The notes under the pieces were generated by a model. That model had not been told where the DNA came from. It was given only the letters and a program-made list of their open reading frames with translations, and did no database searches. A program made the position numbers and the translations under genes. Shown in pieces: positions 1 through 5,113 of a stretch of 7,720 bases of DNA (positions are counted from its first letter, which is position 1; every line of letters begins with the position of its first letter). Origin of the DNA: an uncultured Muribaculum sp. (GTDB lineage: Bacteria > Bacteroidota > Bacteroidia > Bacteroidales > Muribaculaceae); the NCBI GenBank assembly GCA_947573015.1, contig CANPDS010000121.1:1-7720 (forward strand), in the 5' to 3' direction.

Positions 1-367
1 ATATCCAACACGTGCCAAGATCCATAGATGTGGCAGCAAGACAAATATGCTCTACGGCTATCGCAACGTCCACGTCGGTATGGTCTTTACCATCATACGA
101 ACGTTTCCATGCCTCATCATGCAGACCAAGGGCTATGATAAAAACCGGAACATTCTTCACCCATTCGCGATTATAACTTGCAATCACTTTTTCACGCAAT
201 GGATCCGTGTCAATGACAAGAAACTCCCATGGCTGTCGGTTGCATGCCGAGGGAGCAAGCCGTGCGATATCCAATATTCCGGAGATCAAATCGCGCCCTA
301 CCGGCTTATTAAGATATTCGCGACAGCTATAACGTTTTTCTACAAGATTATATAATTGAGGATACAT
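1..367 (-). CDS. Nitroreductase family protein (small NADH oxidase/NfnB-like type), 3' end outside window
   Basis: Translating the minus strand from the ATG at 367 gives an open frame to the window edge (122 residues, no stop), so the C-terminus is missing. The N-terminus has nitroreductase hallmarks: a basic FMN-phosphate-contacting segment KRYSCREY (residues 11-18), the ARLAPSACNRQPW stretch (35-47) that corresponds to the family's 'APSxxNxQPW' motif, and DVAIAVEHICLAATSMDLGTCW (about 100-121), which matches the conserved helix before the substrate pocket. Family members are FMN-dependent, usually dimeric cytoplasmic NAD(P)H oxidoreductases; the physiological substrate cannot be told from sequence. 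The gene starts 11 nt after the glycosyltransferase stop, in an A/T-only gap, so it is almost certainly co-transcribed with that gene and the DUF4199 gene. It belongs to a different subfamily from the other nitroreductase in the window (2917-3663). The family call is firm; the function is open. Confidence 0.88.
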   Translation of the reverse strand, partial: MYPQLYNLVEKRYSCREYLNKPVGRDLISGILDIARLAPSACNRQPWEFLVIDTDPLREKVIASYNREWVKNVPVFIIALGLHDEAWKRSYDGKDHTDVDVAIAVEHICLAATSMDLGTCWI

Positions 368-378
368 ATATTTATATT

Positions 379-1341
379 TTAATTATTATGTCCGATTTCT
401 TCCTCTATCTCATAATGATTGCGCCCCGGAGAGTTGCGTACTACCAATTCTCCGACAAATCCGGCCAAAAACAATTGTGAGCCAAGCACCATCAAGGTTA
501 ATGCCAGATAAAAATACGGGGAATCAGTCACTAACCGGTATTCAAGGCCATGGTGCATATTGTAAAGTTTTGTAAAGCCAACTACTGCAACTGATACAAA
601 GCCCAGAAGGAACATCAGGGAACCAAGAAGACCGAACAAGTGCATCGGTTTTACTCCAAATTTTGAAGTAAACCACAATGTAGCCAGATCAAGGTAGCCA
701 TTTACGAAACGATCAAGACCGAATTTGGATGAACCATACTTACGGGCCTGATGATGCACCACTTTCTCCCCGATTTTATTAAATCCTGCATTTTTAGCAA
801 GGTATGGGATATAACGGTGCATGTCACCATATACTTCAATATGCTTTACCACCTTAGCACGATATGCCTTAAGGCCACAGTTAAAATCATGCAGATTGTG
901 TATGCCACTTACTTTTCTGGCTGTAGCGTTAAATAGCTTTGTCGGAATTGTTTTCGACAATGGGTCGTAGCGCTTTTGTTTCCAACCGCTTACAAGATCA
1001 TATCCCTCTTCTGTGATCATTCTGTACAGTTCGGGGATTTCATCAGGGCTATCCTGAAGGTCAGCATCCATGGTAATGACCACATCACCTTTTGCTCGGG
1101 CAAATCCAGTATTTAAAGCAGGCGACTTCCCGTAGTTGCGACGGAAACATACTCCACGTACTGCCGAGTTTTTTTTAGCCAACGAAGTAATTACAGTCCA
1201 AGAGTTATCTGTGGATCCATCATTTATAAAAATGATTTCATAAGAAAAACCGTTGGCTTTCATCACACGGTCAATCCATGCTTCAAGTTCCGGCAGTGAC
1301 TCTGCTTCATTATATAATGGTACTACTACTGAAATATCCAT
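379..1341 (-). CDS. Glycosyltransferase family 2, polyprenol-phosphate glycosyltransferase type (DPM1/GtrB/ArnC-like)
   Basis: This 320-aa protein has a GT-A catalytic domain followed by two membrane helices. Visible motifs are VVVPLYNE (residues 5-12), NDGSTD (40-45, nucleotide binding), MDADLQDSPDE (91-101, the metal-binding DxD region), HDFNCGLKAYR (151-161) and QARKYGSSKFG (198-208, as in polyprenyl-phosphate transferases). Hydrophobic segments at about 231-256 and 276-301 match the two C-terminal helices of GtrB-like enzymes. Such enzymes move a sugar from a nucleotide sugar to undecaprenyl (or another polyprenyl) phosphate on the cytoplasmic face of the inner membrane, feeding later glycan modification; the sugar here is unknown. 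The ATG at 1341 lies 17 nt after the DUF4199 stop and no upstream alternative fits the motif spacing. The start context is C-rich (CCCCCATATG) with no Shine-Dalgarno. From memory, DUF4199 and this type of GT2 are often adjacent in Bacteroidetes. Confidence 0.93.
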   Translation of the reverse strand: MDISVVVPLYNEAESLPELEAWIDRVMKANGFSYEIIFINDGSTDNSWTVITSLAKKNSAVRGVCFRRNYGKSPALNTGFARAKGDVVITMDADLQDSPDEIPELYRMITEEGYDLVSGWKQKRYDPLSKTIPTKLFNATARKVSGIHNLHDFNCGLKAYRAKVVKHIEVYGDMHRYIPYLAKNAGFNKIGEKVVHHQARKYGSSKFGLDRFVNGYLDLATLWFTSKFGVKPMHLFGLLGSLMFLLGFVSVAVVGFTKLYNMHHGLEYRLVTDSPYFYLALTLMVLGSQLFLAGFVGELVVRNSPGRNHYEIEEEIGHNN

Positions 1342-1358
1342 ATGGGGGATTTACTTAG

Positions 1359-1910
1359 TTATTTTGAAGATTTATTGGAGAGTTTCTTCATTGGCACAAG
1401 CCATGAGATTACCATAGAGAGAAGTGAGCCTGAGAAAACAATCAGCCAAAGCATATCGATGGTAATTTCAATCGGTTTCGGAAGCAGTTTCTGATCAATT
1501 GCGGCCTGCAGCATCTCGGCAGCCTCTTCTCCGGTGGGTATGCCAGATGTTGAATATAGCTCTATAAGAGTATCGACACGATCGTTGAGAAATCCAGGGT
1601 CAATCCATCTCATATATACCATTGCAATAACCGATGCGATCAAGCCTCCGAAAAAGAAAATGGCAATCCCCTCCATCCATAAAGATGAAAATATTGTTGT
1701 CCCCTTGTCAGATACATAACTGTGCCTCAGCATAAAGTATATACATACAGGAACACCAGCCATAAGCACCATAGCGCCAAGAGCTGCATAGCCATTGGTG
1801 ATAGAATATGAGGTGGCAAAAAACAGAGCCACAAGATATATGCCAAATAGTGCGCCCCAATCGGCACCACGCTTATATGGCGATCGAAATGTGAGCTGTG
1901 AAGAGTCCAT
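1359..1910 (-). CDS. DUF4199 family four-helix membrane protein
   Basis: This 183-aa protein is of unknown function. It has four hydrophobic segments at about residues 17-36, 41-62, 76-99 and 150-172, with a short soluble loop (about 100-148) between helices three and four. The loop contains an acidic helix-like part (GEEAAEMLQAAIDQKLLP). A basic tail (KKLSNKSSK) ends the protein and would be cytoplasmic by the positive-inside rule. Layout, length and position directly before a GT2 gene match the DUF4199 family of Bacteroidota. The start at 1910 is chosen because the N-terminal stretch MDSSQLTFRSPYKRGADWG leads straight into helix one and no closer in-frame ATG precedes it. It heads the operon with the glycosyltransferase and a nitroreductase. 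A role in handling the lipid-linked sugar made by its neighbour is plausible from context only. Confidence 0.82.
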   Translation of the reverse strand: MDSSQLTFRSPYKRGADWGALFGIYLVALFFATSYSITNGYAALGAMVLMAGVPVCIYFMLRHSYVSDKGTTIFSSLWMEGIAIFFFGGLIASVIAMVYMRWIDPGFLNDRVDTLIELYSTSGIPTGEEAAEMLQAAIDQKLLPKPIEITIDMLWLIVFSGSLLSMVISWLVPMKKLSNKSSK

Positions 1911-1917
1911 ATGGGCA

Positions 1918-1925
1918 CAAAGTTA
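1918..1925 (-). promoter_or_regulatory. -7 promoter element for the DUF4199-GT2-nitroreductase operon
   Basis: Read on the minus strand the octamer is TAACTTTG, a perfect match to the Bacteroidetes -7 consensus TAnnTTTG. It sits 7 nt upstream of the DUF4199 ATG. No TTG lies at the usual 19-21 nt upstream; the nearest TTTTG is 26 nt away. The -33 half is therefore weak or missing. If used, transcription would start within a few bases of the start codon. Confidence 0.55.
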
Positions 1926-2004
1926 CTCAAAATCTTGATACATGCATATCACAAAATGAGAACTTTCTATAAAATGCACCGAGGATAATAAAAATGTTGT
2001 TTTT

Positions 2005-2778
2005 TCAATCAAGAAGCGATTTTATATTCGCCAAATCGTCTATGGCAGTCTGATCTGGTCTGCATGGCACAACAGAGGCGTAACCTCGTTCAGTCCAATA
2101 TAGGTCTGTATCAGCCGAATCTGGTTCCAGATTGTGAAAATGGCCTGTTAGCCAAAAATACGGGCGTCCATGTGGGTCGGTATATTCGGCAAATTCCTCA
2201 GTCCAATATCCGTTTGCTGCACGCGCCACTTTAATGCCTGCGACCCTTTCGCATTTTGGAATATTTACATTAAGGCACACTCCAGCAGGTAGGCCTTTGG
2301 CTATAACCCGTGTGACAATATCGTCTACGACAGGTGCACATGCCGCAAGAGATGCATTCTCATCATGGCTATGATATGAAAAGCCTACTGCATTTGCTCC
2401 AAGCAGACATCCTTCAAACACGGCTCCCATGGTGCCAGAATACAGCGTATTTATTGCAGAATTTGAGCCATGATTAATGCCAGCCAGAAGTATGTCTGGG
2501 CATTTGTCTTTCAAAATGGCATGTACTCCTAATTTTACACAATCTACAGGCGTTCCGTTTACGCCATACATTTCCGCTCCGCAATAATCAGGATAGCGGG
2601 TGATGCGCAATGGCGAATTTACAGTAAGAGCAGAGGACTGTCCTGAGCGAGGGCCCTCTGGCGCAACCGCAATAATTCGTCCACGTCCTGCCACATAATC
2701 TATAAGCCGATGAATCCCCGGAGCATTTATGCCATCGTCATTGGATATGAAAATTATGGGAAGTTTAGATTCGTTCAT
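2005..2778 (-). CDS. surE: 5'/3'-nucleotidase SurE (survival protein E)
   Basis: This 257-aa protein is full length for SurE (about 250 aa). SurE is a cytoplasmic, divalent-metal-dependent phosphatase that removes phosphate from 5'- and 3'-nucleotides and can act on short polyphosphate. Motifs: SNDDG (residues 12-16) with the metal-binding aspartate pair D14-D15, PEGPRSGQSSA (40-50) with a metal-binding serine, NGTPVDCVKLG (74-84), AGINHGSN (99-106) with the metal-binding asparagine, and LYSGTMGAVFEG (112-123). The frame is open upstream to 2877, but the family start is MNESKLPIIFISNDDG, where the first strand begins directly before the metal motif; a promoter lying at 2796-2826 inside the upstream extension supports the start at 2778. 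Its promoter and the terminator before it indicate an independent transcription unit. No convincing GC-rich terminator follows it. Confidence 0.96.
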   Translation of the reverse strand: MNESKLPIIFISNDDGINAPGIHRLIDYVAGRGRIIAVAPEGPRSGQSSALTVNSPLRITRYPDYCGAEMYGVNGTPVDCVKLGVHAILKDKCPDILLAGINHGSNSAINTLYSGTMGAVFEGCLLGANAVGFSYHSHDENASLAACAPVVDDIVTRVIAKGLPAGVCLNVNIPKCERVAGIKVARAANGYWTEEFAEYTDPHGRPYFWLTGHFHNLEPDSADTDLYWTERGYASVVPCRPDQTAIDDLANIKSLLD

Positions 2779-2795
2779 AGTGATAAATTTATTTA

Positions 2796-2826
2796 CAAAT
2801 ATACAAAAATCTTTCACAACAGGCAA
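2796..2826 (-). promoter_or_regulatory. surE promoter, near-consensus Bacteroidetes sigma type
   Basis: On the minus strand a TTG (2824-2826) is followed after exactly 20 nt by TATATTTG (2796-2803), a perfect TAnnTTTG -7 element. Predicted transcription start is near 2790, giving a leader of roughly a dozen A/T-rich bases before the surE ATG. This also argues against the longer open frame that would start at 2877. Confidence 0.72.
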
Positions 2827-2846
2827 TATCCTGATTTGTACAATGT

Positions 2847-2899
2847 CAATAAATATCACGAAGGCTCTGAAGCACAATCTGCACTCAGAGCCTTCGTGA
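2847..2899 (-). terminator. Hairpin terminator after the NfsA-like nitroreductase gene
   Basis: A perfect 15-bp inverted repeat pairs 2885-2899 with 2856-2870 (arms contain CAGAGCCTTCGTG and its complement) around a 14-nt loop. It lies 17 nt past the nitroreductase stop codon. On the minus strand the stem is followed by TATTTATTG, a moderate U-rich tail; the plus-strand side has none, so it serves the minus-strand gene. It insulates surE, whose promoter begins just downstream. Confidence 0.8.
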
Positions 2900-2916
2900 C
2901 GAGTCTGTTGATAATA

Positions 2917-3663
2917 TTATCTTTTTATATCAAAGCCACGACGGCGCAAGGCATCAAGAGTATTATAACCCATTGCCTCACGATAATAGGACACAATATG
3001 TTCTGCCCAATCATTGTCTGATTTTGATCCTGAACGAGTTGCATTATACTCCTTGATTTCTGAGTCATATGCCATAAGTTCGGGAACCATATTATCTTGA
3101 CGGTACATATTATGGTGGATTACCAGATCAATCGGTTGCTTAGGCTTTATGTCAGGTAGTTCTCGTGGTACTCCGATAGCCAGACCACAGACGACAAACA
3201 CCCCTTGAGGGAGTTTCATCAAACGGGCAATGGCCTCGGGAGCGGCTGTTCGTGCATAACCGATAGGACATGTGCCAAGGCCTGCTGATTCAGCCGCTGT
3301 AAGCGCACTCATCATGGCCAATGCCGCATCAACCACACCGACTATGACACCATCGGCCGTATGTGCAAAGTTAGGCATGTCGATACCCTTCGCCTCGGCA
3401 ATACCCGATATTTTATTGTAATCGGCACAGAATAACAAGAAATGATTACATGTCTTGATCTGCTTTTGGCCGGTCAATTCATATAGCTTTTCTTTTGTCG
3501 GTTGGTCATCGATATCTATCACAGAGAATTGCTGCCCATTATAACTGGTGGGTGTATTACGGATAGCTTCGTGGATGAAATGCATAATATCTTCAGAGAT
3601 AGCTTCACGCTCGTATCTCCGGATCGACCGCCGATCAAGCAAAGTTGTTTTAACGTCCTTCAT
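2917..3663 (-). CDS. NfsA/FRP-type flavin nitroreductase (NADPH-dependent oxidoreductase)
   Basis: This 248-aa protein is a good length for the NfsA/FRP branch of nitroreductases, which are cytoplasmic FMN enzymes that carry out two-electron reduction of nitro compounds, quinones or flavins. Motifs: LLDRRSIRRYE (residues 8-18, FMN phosphate), TPTSYNGQ (37-44, the family's 'SSxNxQ' position), AGLGTCPIGYAR (127-138, matching the NfsA 'GLGxxxIGxxR' motif), CGLAIGVP (159-166), and KPKQPIDLVIHHNMY (173-187), equivalent to the NfsA segment with the conserved tyrosine. The tail from about 195 (DSEIKEYNATRSGSKSDNDW) is the usual NfsA extension carrying basic residues near NADPH. It is flanked by a candidate promoter upstream and a strong terminator downstream, so it is probably monocistronic. 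Natural substrate unknown. Confidence 0.93.
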   Translation of the reverse strand: MKDVKTTLLDRRSIRRYEREAISEDIMHFIHEAIRNTPTSYNGQQFSVIDIDDQPTKEKLYELTGQKQIKTCNHFLLFCADYNKISGIAEAKGIDMPNFAHTADGVIVGVVDAALAMMSALTAAESAGLGTCPIGYARTAAPEAIARLMKLPQGVFVVCGLAIGVPRELPDIKPKQPIDLVIHHNMYRQDNMVPELMAYDSEIKEYNATRSGSKSDNDWAEHIVSYYREAMGYNTLDALRRRGFDIKR

Positions 3664-3673
3664 AATGGATTTT

Positions 3674-3706
3674 CAAAATAGTCTCATTGTAAAACAAACG
3701 GCCAAA
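3674..3706 (-). promoter_or_regulatory. Candidate promoter of the NfsA-like nitroreductase gene
   Basis: On the minus strand TTTG (3703-3706) is followed after 21 nt by CTATTTTG (3674-3681), which matches TAnnTTTG at the TTTG half only. The predicted start would be close to 3668, again leaving a very short leader before the ATG at 3663. This is a weaker match than the surE or GH99-like promoters. The -33 TTTG shares bases with a possible hairpin of the upstream EEP gene. Confidence 0.4.
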
Positions 3707-3724
3707 CCAAAAAGTTCGACCGTT
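3687..3724 (-). terminator. Possible weak terminator after the EEP gene
   Basis: On the minus strand AACGGUC (3718-3724) can pair with GGCCGUU (3697-3703) through six Watson-Crick pairs and one G-U pair, with two further G-U pairs outside. The stem is followed by UGUUUUACAAUG. It starts 9 nt past the EEP stop. The stem is short and the tract imperfect, so this is only a candidate. Confidence 0.4.
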
Positions 3725-3733
3725 CATGAAAAA

Positions 3734-5029
3734 TTATTTCAATTCCACATCAATTAGATTCGGATAATGGTCGGTAAGAAAAACACTGAAGTATGGACGT
3801 ATGCAATCAAACACCTTTACTTCCGTATTCTGCTCATTGTGGATAAAACAATGATCTATTGATCCTGCCTCTCTATCTTTGCCATTGTTGTTGCGCGACC
3901 CCACTGTATGCGCGAAGCATGTATGATGTCCCAGAGCCTTATCGCTATATTGAGTGGCGATCTTATAACATGGTTTGTAGCCTGAATTAATGAACAGTTG
4001 CATAGGAAGTGTATCTTCAGTGCTGTTCATGTCACCGCATACAAATACCGGGCAATTGAATTTTGCTTTGATAACCTCAACTTCAGCCATGATCAGTGCT
4101 ACTTGCGATGCACGGGCATAAGTACTGCCAGGATGACTCTTGTCACCTCTGAACCATAAATGTGTACTTACCACCCCGACGATCTTGCCGGTTGCCTTAT
4201 TTTTGAGTACGGCCGATGTAAATGACTTTGATCCATTATTGCACCAAGTGTCGGGCCCATGCCCATAGAGGCGATAATTAATTCTTAACGGCTTCCATTG
4301 TGCTTTATCATAGAATATAGGAGTATGGGGCCAACTTTCCTCTTTCCCATTTGAGGCTCTCTTATATCCATATTTTTTGAGCATAGGATATAAAACTGAG
4401 TCCATATGACTGCTATATTCCTGCAAGCATATGACGTCCGGCATATATGCTCGAATCAATTGAGCGAATTTAGGCGATCTTACAGAGTCCCGGCAATCCA
4501 ATCCAGCCTCTTGCCATTTTGGAGGAATGGTGTCTTGATGATAATCCCATACATTATCATCAAATATTCTCAAATTCACTCCATCCGGACGAGGGAAAAG
4601 TATCTTTCCCTCAATTGTTCCATTAAGATGCATTGCAGAAAGCTGTTTATCCTCGGCCAATTTATCTACTAAGATATCAATAGCCTGATTCATAGCCCAG
4701 CCGCATCCTCCATCAATTCTGATATTGCCTGACCTCACATCTATAGCATAATTGAATGTAGAGATTGTATCCGACTTTGAAATACAGATGATGTTCTTTT
4801 TCTTAGCTCCTGATTTTTCTATAGGGATTGTAATATTCGTAGCTTTTTTAAGTTTATCACGCAAATTTAATGCGGGAGTCGCTCCTTCTTCTATGTCAGC
4901 ATCAGTAGAATATACAATTGTATAATCTTTCAGTTTCTTTCCTGATAATTCATAGGTCTCTTGTGCGCAAATAGTTTGAGGTATAATACAACAAACGCTG
5001 ATAATACTGAAGAAATGTGATAATTTCAT
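3734..5029 (-). CDS. Secreted endonuclease/exonuclease/phosphatase (EEP) superfamily protein with extra N-terminal domain
   Basis: The 431-aa protein starts with a signal peptide (MKLSHFFSIISVCCIIPQ, residues 1-18, probable cleavage after CA at 21-22, no lipobox), so it is exported. The frame is open 16 codons further, but only the internal ATG at 5029 gives a sensible signal peptide. Residues about 25-140 form an alpha/beta region ending in AIDVRSGNIRIDGGCGWAMN (95-114) and an amphipathic helix. This pattern resembles the small domain preceding some glycosidases (chitobiase/alpha-glucuronidase N-terminal type); that likeness is my inference. The EEP domain spans about 150-431 with all signature residues: N159 (DDNVWD), E204 (ICLQE), H290 (VSTHLWF), D333/N335 (CGDMNS), D392 (GSIDH) and D420-H421 (LTDHYP). 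Mg2+-dependent hydrolysis of a phosphoester (nucleic acid, sugar phosphate or phospholipid) in the periplasm or outside is expected; the substrate is unknown. It lies 84 nt after the GH99-like gene with no clear promoter, suggesting co-transcription. Confidence 0.88.
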   Translation of the reverse strand: MKLSHFFSIISVCCIIPQTICAQETYELSGKKLKDYTIVYSTDADIEEGATPALNLRDKLKKATNITIPIEKSGAKKKNIICISKSDTISTFNYAIDVRSGNIRIDGGCGWAMNQAIDILVDKLAEDKQLSAMHLNGTIEGKILFPRPDGVNLRIFDDNVWDYHQDTIPPKWQEAGLDCRDSVRSPKFAQLIRAYMPDVICLQEYSSHMDSVLYPMLKKYGYKRASNGKEESWPHTPIFYDKAQWKPLRINYRLYGHGPDTWCNNGSKSFTSAVLKNKATGKIVGVVSTHLWFRGDKSHPGSTYARASQVALIMAEVEVIKAKFNCPVFVCGDMNSTEDTLPMQLFINSGYKPCYKIATQYSDKALGHHTCFAHTVGSRNNNGKDREAGSIDHCFIHNEQNTEVKVFDCIRPYFSVFLTDHYPNLIDVELK

Positions 5030-5067
5030 ATATATATATTGGGATTGAATGGTATGCCAAGAATCAG

Positions 5068-5103
5068 GACAGGGCATATGGTACTTATTTCATATGCCCT
5101 GTC
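5068..5103 (-). terminator. Perfect 13-bp hairpin between the GH99-like and EEP genes (terminator, attenuator or processing element)
   Basis: The arms 5068-5080 (GACAGGGCATATG) and 5091-5103 are exact complements around a 10-nt loop. The hairpin starts 10 nt beyond the GH99-like stop codon. On the minus strand it is followed by CTGATTCTTGG, not a real U-tract, so termination may be partial. No TAnnTTTG element separates it from the EEP start, which favours read-through into that gene. Confidence 0.6.
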
Positions 5104-5113
5104 GATCATTAAT

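Noticed and set aside
47..355. Plus-strand open frame of 102 codons
   Set aside because: It lies wholly opposite the nitroreductase gene, whose minus-strand product has clear family motifs; the plus-strand product resembles nothing.
1727..1930. Alternative minus-strand frame overlapping DUF4199
   Set aside because: It is a frame shadow of the four-helix protein, so its hydrophobicity is inherited from the overlapping codons.
1926..2004. Possible terminator after surE
   Set aside because: Only A/T pairing (AAAAA-CAACA-TTTTT) and a short GATA/TATC match are present; no GC stem with a U-tract.
2779..2877. 33-codon N-terminal extension of SurE
   Set aside because: SurE proteins begin directly before the SNDDG motif, and a near-consensus promoter lies inside the extension.
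5028..5040. AT dinucleotide run before the EEP start
   Set aside because: The run is short and typical of A/T-rich Bacteroidetes start regions; there is no sign that it is a functional repeat.
5030..5077. 16-codon N-terminal extension of the EEP protein
   Set aside because: The extension would bury the signal peptide; it also reads through the stretch just below the hairpin.
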